A stretch of DNA of 64,000 nt, taken from positions 744,001 to 808,000 of the forward strand of contig NZ_CP134609.1 of NCBI RefSeq assembly GCF_031844705.1, written 5' to 3'. The first letter of the stretch is position 1; each line of letters begins with the position of its first letter. The position numbers and the translations under genes are program-made. The notes under the pieces were generated by a model. The model had not been told where the DNA came from, did no database searches, and saw only the letters and a list, made by a program, of their open reading frames with translations. Below are positions 1 through 8,544 of the stretch, piece by piece. The stretch comes from Streptomyces sp. ITFR-16. GTDB lineage: Bacteria > Actinomycetota > Actinomycetes > Streptomycetales > Streptomycetaceae.

Positions 1-23
1 GGCCCGACATCAGCGGCTACTGA
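1..23 (+). CDS. Possible 3' end of an upstream gene
   Basis: The first bases can be read as the last six codons of a gene (Pro-Asp-Ile-Ser-Gly-Tyr) followed by TGA at 21-23. An SD-like AGGAG follows before the next ATG at 39. Too little is present to name a product. It would be the gene immediately upstream in the ABC transporter operon. Confidence 0.25.
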
Positions 24-38
24 CCAGGAGCACCAGGC

Positions 39-1298
39 ATGAAGACACCCGCACACTCCCGCACAAAGGCCGCCCTTGCCGGCCTCGCCGCATTCGGGCT
101 GCTCTCCCTCACCGCCTGCGGCGGCTCCAACGGCGACAGCGGACCGGTCTCGTTGCGCATGACGGTCTGGACCGGAAACGAGGCGCACCTGAAAATCCTG
201 AACGAGATAGCGACGGACTACCGCAAGGCCCATCCGGATATCGAGTCGATCAAGTTCGACACCCTCCCACTGGAGAGCTACACCACCACCCTCACCACGC
301 AGGTCGCCGGCGGCAAGTCGCCGGACCTCGCCTGGATCATGGAGGATTCGGCCCCGGACTTCGTCTCCTCGGGCGCCCTGGCCGAGATCAAGGACGACAA
401 GGAGGTGCTGCCGTCGGCGAAGAAGCTGTGGCAGCAGGACGGCAAGACCTACGCGTACCCGTTCTCCACCTCTCCGTTCGGTGTGTTCGTCAACAAGGAT
501 CTGCTGAAGAGGGCGGGGCAACCCGAGCCCGCCGAACTGATCAAGCAGGGCAAGTGGAACTGGGACCAGGTCAGCGCCACCGGTGCCGCCGTCCACGAGA
601 AGACCGGCAAGACCGGCATGGTCATCCGCGACTTCGAATTCAAGCAGTGGAAGTACCTCGCGAGCGTCTGGAACGGCTGGGGTGCCGAGGCGTGGAGCGC
701 GGACGGCAAGTCGTGCGGATTCACCTCCCCGGAGATGACTGCGGCGATGACCTATCTGCACGACTCGATCTTCAAGGACGAGTCAATGCTGGCACCGGGC
801 ACCTCCGCGGACTTCTTCGCCGGGGAGTCAGCCATGACCGTGGCACAGATAAGCCGGGCCTCCCTCCTGACGGACAAGTTCGCCTGGGACTTCGTGCCTC
901 TGCCCGAGGGCCCGAAGGGCTCCTACGACGTGATCGGACAGGCCGGTCTGGCCGCCTTCGCCCGGGGCAAGCACGTCAGCGCCGCCACCAACTTCCTCGC
1001 GTTCATGACAAATGAGGAGAATGCGGCGAAGCTCGGAAAGTTCTTTCCGCAGGCACGCAACTTCCAGCTCGACGCGGCCACTCTCGCCAAGAGCAACCCC
1101 CAGGTATCGCAGGAGCAGTTGGAAAACGTCGTGGTCAAGGGGGTAAAGCAGGGCAAAACCCTTCCCAGCCACACCGGCGCCGACGAGATCTCCGACACCG
1201 TGCGCTCGGCGCTCGACCCCCTGTGGAAGCCGGGCGCGGACGTGAAGAAGGTCCTCGCGGACGTCTGCGAGGCCATCGAGCCGCAGCTGCGGAAGTGA
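39..1298 (+). CDS. Sugar ABC transporter substrate-binding lipoprotein
   Basis: Family 1 extracellular solute-binding protein of 419 aa. It would capture an oligosaccharide outside the membrane and deliver it to the two permeases encoded next. A lipoprotein signal ends in the lipobox Leu-Thr-Ala-Cys with Cys27 as the lipidated residue, followed by Gly-Gly-Ser. The body has the usual family 1 layout and length. The ATG at 39 follows AGGAGC. The permease gene starts 7 bp after the stop, and no ATPase gene is present, as is usual in Streptomyces, where the shared MsiK ATPase serves such importers. The ligand cannot be read from the sequence; the downstream GH2 enzyme suggests a beta-linked glycan fragment. 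Confidence 0.9.
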   Translation: MKTPAHSRTKAALAGLAAFGLLSLTACGGSNGDSGPVSLRMTVWTGNEAHLKILNEIATDYRKAHPDIESIKFDTLPLESYTTTLTTQVAGGKSPDLAWIMEDSAPDFVSSGALAEIKDDKEVLPSAKKLWQQDGKTYAYPFSTSPFGVFVNKDLLKRAGQPEPAELIKQGKWNWDQVSATGAAVHEKTGKTGMVIRDFEFKQWKYLASVWNGWGAEAWSADGKSCGFTSPEMTAAMTYLHDSIFKDESMLAPGTSADFFAGESAMTVAQISRASLLTDKFAWDFVPLPEGPKGSYDVIGQAGLAAFARGKHVSAATNFLAFMTNEENAAKLGKFFPQARNFQLDAATLAKSNPQVSQEQLENVVVKGVKQGKTLPSHTGADEISDTVRSALDPLWKPGADVKKVLADVCEAIEPQLRK

Positions 1299-1305
1299 CC
1301 CGGCC

Positions 1306-2259
1306 GTGAAGACACTCGAACGTGCCAGGTCCGCCGCCCCGCCCTCCGGCCCCGGTGAGTCCCCGGCCGGGCGGCCCTTCTGGACGATGCGCCGCCGCGA
1401 CCAGCTGGCCGGCTACCTCTTCATCGCACCGCAGCTCGCGGGCAGCGTCCTTTTCGTTCTCATCCCACTGGCCCTGGTCTTCTGGTACAGCTTCCACGAG
1501 TGGAACACGCTCGCCGGAACCTTCAACCCGGTCGGCTTGGACAACTACCGGCAGCTGGCCGACGATCCCAAACTGCCGGGGGTGCTGAGGGCCACCGCGG
1601 TCTTCTCCGTCGGTCTGGTGGTGCTGAACCTCGCGCTCGCGCTCGCCCTCGCGGTGCTGCTGAACCAGAGGCTTCGCGGCTCCACCGCCTTCCGTACCTT
1701 CTTCTTCTCCCCTGTCGTGGTCTCCCTGGTCGCCTGGACCATCGTGTGGGGATTTCTTCTCCAGAAGAACGGCGGCATCAACGCGGGTCTCGACCTGATC
1801 GGCGTCAAGGGGCCGAACTGGCTCCGCGACGAGACATGGTCCATGGTCTCGGTCATCGTCGTCCAGGTCTTCAAGAACGTCGGCCTGAACATGGTCCTGT
1901 TCCTCGCCGCGCTCCAGGGAGTGCCGCGCGAACTGTACGAGGCCGCCACTGTGGACGGCGCCGGCCGCTGGAGACAGTTCCGGCAGATCACACTGCCGCT
2001 GATCAGCCCGACGATCCTGCTGACGTCGATCATCACCGTGGTCGGCTCACTCCAGGTCTTCGCGCAGATCGCGGTACTGACACAAGGTGGGCCCGGCGAT
2101 TCGACGACCGTGCTCGTCTACTACCTCTACCAGCAGGCATTCAAGTTCCACCACTTCGGCTACGGCGCGACCCTCTCGGTGCTGTTGTTCCTCATCGTGC
2201 TCGTGCTGACCGTGATCCAGTGGCAGATGCGCAAGAAGTGGGTCTTCCATGAGTCCTGA
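1306..2259 (+). CDS. Sugar ABC transporter permease, MalF type
   Basis: Integral membrane permease of 317 aa with about six transmembrane segments. The cytoplasmic EAA loop (YEAATVDGAGRWRQF, then ITLPLISPT) contacts the ATPase. The start is GTG at 1306, 7 bp after the binding-protein stop. Its end overlaps the next permease by 11 bp (ATG at 2249). It forms the heterodimeric channel with the downstream MalG-type protein. A Pro- and Arg-rich cytoplasmic N-terminus of about 30 residues precedes the first helix, common in this family. Confidence 0.92.
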   Translation: MKTLERARSAAPPSGPGESPAGRPFWTMRRRDQLAGYLFIAPQLAGSVLFVLIPLALVFWYSFHEWNTLAGTFNPVGLDNYRQLADDPKLPGVLRATAVFSVGLVVLNLALALALAVLLNQRLRGSTAFRTFFFSPVVVSLVAWTIVWGFLLQKNGGINAGLDLIGVKGPNWLRDETWSMVSVIVVQVFKNVGLNMVLFLAALQGVPRELYEAATVDGAGRWRQFRQITLPLISPTILLTSIITVVGSLQVFAQIAVLTQGGPGDSTTVLVYYLYQQAFKFHHFGYGATLSVLLFLIVLVLTVIQWQMRKKWVFHES

Positions 2260-3088
2260 GCTCTCCACCCGTGCGAAGGCCGTCCTCTACGGCCTTCTGC
2301 TGGTGCTGTGCGTGCCATTCGTCTTCCCGACCTGGTGGATGGTGACCTCGTCGTTGAAGCCGGCGAGCGACATCTTCGCCTTCCCGCCCTCGCTGTTTCC
2401 CAAGAACCCGGGCGTGGACGCCTATGCGAAGGTCTTCGAGCGGCAGCCGTTCGTCCAGCAGTACGTCAACAGCATGTACATCGCGGTGCTGGTCACACTC
2501 GGCACGCTCATGGTGTCGTCACTGGCAGGCTACGCCTTCGCCCGTATCCGCTTCCGCGGCCAGAACGCTCTGTTCCTCGTCGTTCTCACCGGACTGCTGA
2601 TTCCGAGCGAGGTGACGATCGTTCCCCTGTTCCAGATGTTCAACAAGTGGGGCCTGATCGATACCCACTGGCCGTTGATCCTGGTTCCCGTCCTGGGCGC
2701 ACCGAGTGTTCTTGCGACATTCATCATGCGGCAGTTCTTCATCGCCTTGCCGGGTGAGCTGGAGGAAGCCGCCAGGATGGACGGTCTGGGGCGCTTCGCG
2801 ATCTTCTGCCGGATCGCCCTCCCACTGGCCCGGCCGGCATTGGCAGCAGTGGCCATCTTCACCTTCCTGCACAGCTGGAATCTCTACCTCGAACCGATCG
2901 TGTATCTGTCCACCCCCGAGATGTTCACGCTGCCCCAGGCCCTGACGCAGTACGTCGATGCCTACGGCGGACCGATGTGGAACGTACAGCTAGCGGCGGC
3001 TTCCTTGACAGCACTGCCGGTGCTGGCCGTCTTCGTCGTCGCCCAGCGCCAGTTCGTCGAAGGTCTGGCCCACACCGGCCTCAAGTAG
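2249..3088 (+). CDS. Sugar ABC transporter permease, MalG type
   Basis: Second permease of the importer, 279 aa, with about six transmembrane segments and the EAA loop LEEAARMDGLGRFAIF followed by IALPLARPAL. It overlaps the upstream permease by 11 bp, which indicates translational coupling. A short GC hairpin (3092-3107) sits just after the stop and could reduce read-through into the GH2 gene 128 bp downstream. Confidence 0.92.
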   Translation: MSPELSTRAKAVLYGLLLVLCVPFVFPTWWMVTSSLKPASDIFAFPPSLFPKNPGVDAYAKVFERQPFVQQYVNSMYIAVLVTLGTLMVSSLAGYAFARIRFRGQNALFLVVLTGLLIPSEVTIVPLFQMFNKWGLIDTHWPLILVPVLGAPSVLATFIMRQFFIALPGELEEAARMDGLGRFAIFCRIALPLARPALAAVAIFTFLHSWNLYLEPIVYLSTPEMFTLPQALTQYVDAYGGPMWNVQLAAASLTALPVLAVFVVAQRQFVEGLAHTGLK

Positions 3089-3216
3089 CGGCCGGGCACG
3101 CGCCCGGACGTCCTGGGAGACCGCTTTCAGGGGCACGCCCACCGAGGCTTCGCAGGCTGTGAGGCCATTCGCAGTGTTCGCACGTCCGAACCCATTTCGA
3201 CGAGGAGAGAACCATC

Positions 3217-5628
3217 GTGCACGAATCCAGCAGGCTGAACCGTCGCTCCTTCCTGGTGACAGCCGCCGCGACGGCCGCGGCGGCGTCCGGACTGACCACG
3301 CTGCCCGGCTTCACCGGGACCGCACAGGGTGCGACAACGACCGCTGCCGCCAAGGCCCGCGAATCCGTGTCGCTCAACGGTGATCAGTGGACGTTCCAAG
3401 CGGTCAAACTGCCCTTCTTCGGCTGGGAGCAGAGTGACTCGGGGATCGACCGCTCCTTCATCCGTGAGGCGATCAACTCCGTCAGCCGTGCCGACTGGGG
3501 CTCCCGGCACCAGGTCCGGGTCCCGATGACGTGGAACAGCATCAGGGAGTTCGACCATCCCGAGTACTGGCACTACATCCACAAGGGCACATACCGGCGG
3601 ACCTTCGCGGTGCCGAAGAGCTTCCGCGGTCATCGCGTCAAGCTGCACTTCGGCGGTGTGAACTGGCGATGCTGGATCTTCGTGAACGGTACGCAGGTGC
3701 ATGCCGCCGGCCACCACGACGCGGACTTTTCGCACGAGTTCGCGCTCACACCCTTCGACGTGGACATCAGCCATCTGGTGGAGCCCGGCTCCGACGGCAA
3801 CACCCTTGAGGTCGTCGTCCAGGACATCACCGCCAACATGCTCGGTCCCTCGCCGAACGAGCAGAGCGTGATCAAGTATCCGATGGGTGTACGGGGAGAG
3901 TACTGGCCCCGGCACGACGGCGCACCTTCGCGTTCCTACCACGACGCCAAGTCGGGCATCTGGGGTGACGTCACCCTGCTGTCGGTGCCGGCGGTACGTG
4001 TCGACGACGTGTTCGTCCGGCCGAACGTCAAGGACAACACCCTCACCGCCGAGTTGACGATCACCAACGAAAGCGGCACCGCCGCCACCGTCGTGCTCAG
4101 GAACACCGTCACCAAGTGGCCGGACGGCAGGGCGGAGCTGAGCTTCGAAAAGCAGCCCCGCACAACGGTCGGTGCGGGATCCTCCAAGACCGTCAAGGTC
4201 ACTCAGCCATGGGACGCCTACGATCTCTGGTGGCCCGACAAGCCGGTCCTGTACAACCTGAACAGCTCGCTGCTCGACACCTCGGGGAAGACACTCGACA
4301 CCCACGTCACACGCTTCGGAGTACGTGATGTGCGCGCGGTCGCCGACGAGGATCCCGACGTGCGCGGCATCTATCTCAATGGCATCCGCACTGGTCTGCG
4401 GGGCGAGTCGATCGAGGTCAATATCGCAGGGAAGGGGGCCGAAAACATCGCGGTCGACGGGCTGACCTTCAACGGTCACTGGGCGCTGACGCGTTCCTAC
4501 TTTTCCCATGTCATCGACGTCGCGAAGTCGATGAACATCAACATCCTGCGCATCCACCGCGGTTGGGGTCTGAGCAAGGAGCTCGTCGACATCTGCGACG
4601 AGAAGGGCATGATGCTGATCGCGGAGAACCCGATCGTGATCAGCACCTGGGAGTATCCGCTGACCGCCAGGTACTGGGAGAACGGCGTCTCCAAGGTCCT
4701 CGGAATCGCCCGCTCGTACCGCAACCACCCCTCGATCGTCCTGTGGTCGATCTCCAACGAGAACGCCATCTACAACGACGACCTCACCCTGGGCATGCGG
4801 TCCGGCTACGCGGGAGCCCCAGCTGTCAACCCGGACATCCAGCTCGTCTCCACGAACGCCGAGACAGACACGGTCTACTCGCGGGGCTACATGGGCACGT
4901 ACATCACCAATCCCACCGTGAAGACCTGGTTCACCTACGAGGAGAACGCCTCCTACATAGAACCCCAGAACACCGACCGCCACCACTCAGTGATCAAGTC
5001 CATGCGGATCTTCCGGCAGCAGCGAATGAGCCTCGACTACGACGCCAAAGTCCAACTGGCCTTCTACAGCTTCCAGAAGGTCTTTGCGCTGCCGGCCGAG
5101 GCAGACCCCGCCCGCCCGGAATCGACCGACCTCTCCTGGACCGCCGATGAAATCCGCAGCCCCGGCTACCACGCCGACCACATGTGGCAGAGCGTCATGA
5201 ACCCCTACACCCAGCCGGCCAGGGACAATGTGATCACAGAGTTCTCCCCGTCACCGATGGACCTGTGGAAGAAGACGTACGCGCCGGTGGCCGTCTTCGA
5301 CAAGGGCTGGGTGGACTACGCCATGAAGCGGGACAACCTGACCTACACATACAACAGTTCGCGTCTGCTTCACCTCTTCAACAGCGACCTCGATGACCAA
5401 TCCGAAGAGATCACCGTCACATGGACCCTGATCGCCGCCGACGGCAGCGTCACACGAACCGGTTCCACGCAGCAGAACGTTCCGATCGGCGGTTCCCGCA
5501 GCACACGGATCGACATCGGCAGCGCGCCCGGCGACGCCTGTCAGCTCCGGCTCACAGCCTCGAAGTCCGGAACGGTGCGATTCAGGGAGACCCTGCAGTT
5601 CGGCGAGCCCGGGACCCCCATAGATTAG
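3217..5628 (+). CDS. Secreted GH2-family glycoside hydrolase
   Basis: Tat-exported protein of 803 aa (Arg-Arg-Ser-Phe-Leu motif at residues 9-13, then an Ala-rich core). It has a jelly-roll sugar-binding domain (about 60-250), an immunoglobulin-like domain (about 260-370) and a TIM barrel. The signature Asn-Glu-Asn places the general acid/base at Glu515. The nucleophile is less certain; a Glu in VITEFSP is a candidate. GH2 covers beta-galactosidases, glucuronidases and mannosidases, and the activity cannot be chosen here. The GTG start at 3217 is preceded by GAGGAG. It probably releases sugars imported by the ABC system upstream. Confidence 0.85.
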   Translation: MHESSRLNRRSFLVTAAATAAAASGLTTLPGFTGTAQGATTTAAAKARESVSLNGDQWTFQAVKLPFFGWEQSDSGIDRSFIREAINSVSRADWGSRHQVRVPMTWNSIREFDHPEYWHYIHKGTYRRTFAVPKSFRGHRVKLHFGGVNWRCWIFVNGTQVHAAGHHDADFSHEFALTPFDVDISHLVEPGSDGNTLEVVVQDITANMLGPSPNEQSVIKYPMGVRGEYWPRHDGAPSRSYHDAKSGIWGDVTLLSVPAVRVDDVFVRPNVKDNTLTAELTITNESGTAATVVLRNTVTKWPDGRAELSFEKQPRTTVGAGSSKTVKVTQPWDAYDLWWPDKPVLYNLNSSLLDTSGKTLDTHVTRFGVRDVRAVADEDPDVRGIYLNGIRTGLRGESIEVNIAGKGAENIAVDGLTFNGHWALTRSYFSHVIDVAKSMNINILRIHRGWGLSKELVDICDEKGMMLIAENPIVISTWEYPLTARYWENGVSKVLGIARSYRNHPSIVLWSISNENAIYNDDLTLGMRSGYAGAPAVNPDIQLVSTNAETDTVYSRGYMGTYITNPTVKTWFTYEENASYIEPQNTDRHHSVIKSMRIFRQQRMSLDYDAKVQLAFYSFQKVFALPAEADPARPESTDLSWTADEIRSPGYHADHMWQSVMNPYTQPARDNVITEFSPSPMDLWKKTYAPVAVFDKGWVDYAMKRDNLTYTYNSSRLLHLFNSDLDDQSEEITVTWTLIAADGSVTRTGSTQQNVPIGGSRSTRIDIGSAPGDACQLRLTASKSGTVRFRETLQFGEPGTPID

Positions 5629-5995
5629 AGGCCGGAGCCCGCCGCTGCCGAACCGGGCCGAGTTGATATGTCCATGACGGAGCGATCGGTAGCGGGCTTC
5701 CTTCTCGGGGCGGGCCGAGACCGATGCGCACAGCATCGTGAGGCCACGTTTCTGGATAGTGGGCACGCATGCACCTGGGTTCGTGCCCACTTTCCGGAGG
5801 ACCTCTCCAGCCCGGACCGACGGGTGCCGGCCATGTACTGCCCAGCGAGCACCCGTGCCCCCCATCTGCCCGCATCGCCTTTGTCGTCAACCAGACTTCA
5901 CGGAAACCGAGTTGAGGTCGGCGAGAGGGGTTTACGTGTGCCGTGTGAGGCAAGAGGCAGGAGTGACCCATTCGACGGTGGAAGTGAGACCCCAC
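5629..5995 (+). other. Intergenic region, 367 bp
   Basis: No convincing gene. The stretch in frame with the next gene lacks a ribosome binding site and protein-like composition before 5996. A 10-bp stem (5758-5767 with 5782-5791, 14-nt loop) is the only clear structure. Confidence 0.5.
5758..5791 (+). terminator. Stem-loop downstream of GH2 gene
   Basis: Inverted repeat AGTGGGCACG / CGTGCCCACT with a 14-nt loop, 130 bp after the GH2 stop. It could terminate the ABC/GH2 transcript. There is no long T-run, which is usual in high-GC actinomycetes. Confidence 0.4.
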
Positions 5996-6565
5996 ATGAT
6001 GAGACGAGCAGCGAGCATTCCAGGCACATTGGTCACAGCCCTTGTGCTGGCGGCCACCGCGGCCACCCCCTCGGCGGGGGCAACCCCCGCAGACGCCACC
6101 ACGGGACCCGTGGAGCACTGTGTCCTGGACTTGGGCAGCGGAGACCAGAGCTGCTACCGGACCTTCGCCGAGGCCATCGAGGTCGCTTCGGGAGGGGAGG
6201 TCACCCATGCGCCGGCCTCAGCGGGCGCGGCGATCGCGGACGGCGCCTTCCGCGCGGACCTCCGGTCCCTTGAGGCGGACGACGTCATCCAGGGCACCTT
6301 CTTCGAGGACGAGCAGTACAGGGGATCGTCCCTGACCATCCGGGGTTCCGGACCGTGCGAGAAGGACGGATGGGTCGACTACCAGTACGACCTGCCGGAC
6401 GAGTGGAAGAACCGGATCTCCTCCGTTCAGCCATGGGCCGAGTGCTGGCTGTGGCTGTATCCGGAGCCGGGACTCGGAGGTGACCGTGACGGCCCGTTCA
6501 AGGAGAACAGCCCGGCCATCGGATCGGTCATGAACGATCGCACGCAGTCCATCGGCTTCAGCTGA
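5996..6565 (+). CDS. Small secreted protein, peptidase-inhibitor I36 / beta-gamma-crystallin-like
   Basis: 189 aa. Two adjacent ATG codons (5996, 5999) precede MRRAASIPG and a Sec-type signal ending near Ala-Gly-Ala. The C-terminal ~85 residues (EDEQYRGSSLTIRG, then WKNRISSVQPW and a LGGDRDGPF stretch) follow the pattern of beta-gamma-crystallin-like or I36 inhibitor domains (Y-x-G-x-S-x-x-x-x-G, then N-x-I-S-S). Four Cys in the mature part could form disulfides. It probably acts outside the cell. A second small secreted protein is encoded 65 bp downstream. The family call is by motif only. Confidence 0.6.
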   Translation: MMRRAASIPGTLVTALVLAATAATPSAGATPADATTGPVEHCVLDLGSGDQSCYRTFAEAIEVASGGEVTHAPASAGAAIADGAFRADLRSLEADDVIQGTFFEDEQYRGSSLTIRGSGPCEKDGWVDYQYDLPDEWKNRISSVQPWAECWLWLYPEPGLGGDRDGPFKENSPAIGSVMNDRTQSIGFS

Positions 6566-6630
6566 CCGCCGGCCCCACCCGGCGCTTGAAGCCCCAGACA
6601 GCACCCATCCCCCCACAAGCGGAGACTCAT

Positions 6631-7248
6631 ATGAGGTCACCTGCACGCATTTCCGTATTCCTCGCGGCCCTGACCACTGCGGCCGGCGTATTTCTGGCGG
6701 TCCCCGGAGCCGCGCAGGCCGAGGAGCAGCCCACCATCCGCGAACTGCTCGACAAGTGCGACAACGGCACCGACAGCTGCGTCTTCCACCCCGAGGGCGA
6801 CCTGGAGGAGTTCACGGGCGAAAGCCATCAGGTCGGCGACAGCGCCTTCAACTGCACCCAGGACAACCAGAGTTCCTCAGTCACCTGGTCGGACACCACC
6901 GGCGAGTCGAACAGCGTCGGCGTGTCGCTGTCCGTCGACTACGGCTTCGCCGAGGTGTTCAAGGTAAGCATCCAGACCACCTACCAGCACACCTGGGAGA
7001 GCTCACACACCGAGTCGGAGATGACCACGGTCAATGTGCGCCCAGGCGAGGTGGGCTGGGTGACTCGTGAGGCACAGATGCAGCGCGTGCGCGGGACGTA
7101 CGAGCTGCACTTCCCGGACCGGTTCTACGGCCACTACTACTGGTACGTGCCCTTCGAGGCCACCGGACCGCTGCCCGACGCGTCGAGCACCAAGACCCAG
7201 CACACCCGCGCCATGACCGAGCAGGAGAAGTCCGAGCACTGCGGCTGA
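6631..7248 (+). CDS. Secreted protein of unknown function, aerolysin/ETX-MTX2-like pattern
   Basis: 205 aa. The ATG at 6631 follows GGAGAC and opens a clear signal peptide (hydrophobic core FLAALTTAAGVFLAV, cleavage near AQA-EE). The mature protein is rich in Ser and Thr on alternating strands (SNSVGVSLSVDYGF, then QTTYQHTWESSHTESE) and continues with VNVRPGEVGWVTREA. Alternating polar beta-hairpins followed by a proline-glycine turn resemble the pore-forming module of aerolysin/ETX-MTX2 proteins, but this is inference from pattern. Six Cys are present. It is probably co-transcribed with the crystallin-like gene upstream. Confidence 0.5.
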   Translation: MRSPARISVFLAALTTAAGVFLAVPGAAQAEEQPTIRELLDKCDNGTDSCVFHPEGDLEEFTGESHQVGDSAFNCTQDNQSSSVTWSDTTGESNSVGVSLSVDYGFAEVFKVSIQTTYQHTWESSHTESEMTTVNVRPGEVGWVTREAQMQRVRGTYELHFPDRFYGHYYWYVPFEATGPLPDASSTKTQHTRAMTEQEKSEHCG

Positions 7249-7325
7249 CCCCAGCCGGGATCACGCCCGTCCGATTCCCGGACAGCCGGAGCCCGCAGGC
7301 CGATGTCGGGTCCGCGCGGAGCTGT

Positions 7326-7376
7326 GCCGGGCCGGGGTCCCTTCGCCGTTGTCCTGGCGTGGAGCCCCGGCCCGGC
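7326..7376. terminator. Bidirectional terminator between convergent genes
   Basis: Perfect 12-bp inverted repeat GCCGGGCCGGGG (7326-7337) and CCCCGGCCCGGC (7365-7376) with a 27-nt loop. It lies between a plus-strand gene ending at 7248 and a minus-strand gene ending at 7502. Confidence 0.55.
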
Positions 7377-7501
7377 TTCGGGCCCGCTGTCGTCCGGCCC
7401 TATGACCAGCCGGGCAAGCGGTAGCGGGGCGGGGTGACGGCCACCTGAGCGAGGGAGCCGAACGGCGGCTCGCGCATCGAACGCAACGGGCCGCGCCGTG
7501 T

Positions 7502-8161
7502 TCAGTGACGACGTCCGCCGCCCCAGCCCACGTGCCGCACAGGAACCGTTTTTGCCGTTGCCACGGCTGCCACCGCCCCGCGCTCGCTCCACGTCTCCAC
7601 GCGCAGGTCGCCGCCGCCGGCCTTGAATCCGGCTTCCGCCTGTACCCAGAGGCGCAGGAGTGCCGCATCCGGGTCGGTGGTGGCTGCTACCGCCCTCAGG
7701 GCGGTGTCCTGACCGGGGAACCGTCGCGCGAAGCGTGCCGGCGGCGGGGGCCTGCGGTGTGCCTGCTCGACGTCGACACCCACCGGGCCCGGACCCACGA
7801 CGGCCGCCACCAGACCGTCGGCGTGGCTGAGACTGATCCCGGTCCCCGGGTGGGTGGGAAGGTAGGGGCGTCCGTGGCCGGACTCTCCGCAGTCGGGGCA
7901 CCGCTGCCGGATCTCGACCTCCCGGCGCGGGCAGCCGACGTACTGCGCCGTCAGGTGGCGCACCAGCAGGCGTGCCGCCATCACGTCGTCGCGGCGGGCC
8001 GGGATGCGGATGCGGTCCAGGCGCTGTCGCTCCCATGGAGCCAGAAGGTCCTCGGTCAGGCCCCGGCGGTCCAGGACCTCGCTGGTGCGGGCCAGGGCCG
8101 CCCGCGCTCGGCCCTGCCCCGCCGGGAGGCGGGACGCTCCTGGCTCCGGCCCGTTGGTCAC
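7502..8161 (-). CDS. 4'-phosphopantetheinyl transferase, Sfp type
   Basis: 219 aa; transfers phosphopantetheine from CoA to the Ser of carrier proteins. Visible motifs are SLSHADG (110-116), GVDVEQ (128-133, Mg-binding Asp and Glu) and WVQAEAGFK (172-180), which matches the W-x-x-KE-A-x-x-K signature except that Ala replaces the first Lys. A CPDC...HGRPYL stretch (88-101) is typical of actinobacterial members. It starts with GTG 13 bp after the carrier-protein stop in the same operon, so that carrier protein is the obvious substrate. Confidence 0.88.
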   Translation of the reverse strand: MTNGPEPGASRLPAGQGRARAALARTSEVLDRRGLTEDLLAPWERQRLDRIRIPARRDDVMAARLLVRHLTAQYVGCPRREVEIRQRCPDCGESGHGRPYLPTHPGTGISLSHADGLVAAVVGPGPVGVDVEQAHRRPPPPARFARRFPGQDTALRAVAATTDPDAALLRLWVQAEAGFKAGGGDLRVETWSERGAVAAVATAKTVPVRHVGWGGGRRH

Positions 8162-8174
8162 GGGGCGATCGTGT

Positions 8175-8417
8175 TCACGCCGAGGCCGCGTCCGCCGTGC
8201 GGAGGAACCGCTCCTGGATGCGGTTGAGGGTGCGGAAGTCGTCGATGGTGGCGATCTGGAGGTCGATGCTTTCGCCCGTGATCGACTCCAGCAGGTCGAT
8301 GAACTCGAGGAAGTCCATGGAGTCGATGAGCCGGGCTTCTATGAGGTCCTCGTCGGGACCCACGGTTCCCTCCAGGCCGGGGTTCTTCTCGTGGATCCAC
8401 TCGGTGATGAGGTCCAT
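8175..8417 (-). CDS. Free-standing acyl/peptidyl carrier protein
   Basis: 80 aa, acidic, four-helix carrier-protein pattern with the phosphopantetheine Ser33 in IDSMDF (the usual D-S-L has Met in place of Leu) followed by FLEFIDLLESITG. It starts with ATG at 8417 and lies between the aminoacyl:carrier-protein ligase and the phosphopantetheinyl transferase in one minus-strand operon. It would be charged with an amino acid by the ligase and serve as substrate for the oxygenase and condensation protein encoded divergently. Confidence 0.85.
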   Translation of the reverse strand: MDLITEWIHEKNPGLEGTVGPDEDLIEARLIDSMDFLEFIDLLESITGESIDLQIATIDDFRTLNRIQERFLRTADAASA

Positions 8418-8544
8418 GGTGTACGTGTCCTTACGGGATGAGCAGGGTGGTGTGGTCCCGGATACCCGGGATGCCGGGGGAGGCCGGCGGCAGTGCCGGC
8501 CCGCGCCGGACCCTCGCGGCCCGGCGGTCTCCACAAAGGGTGTT

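Noticed and set aside
3127..4986. Minus-strand open frame of 619 codons
   Set aside because: Antisense to the GH2 gene, low-complexity Val/Asp/Gly composition, no start signal.
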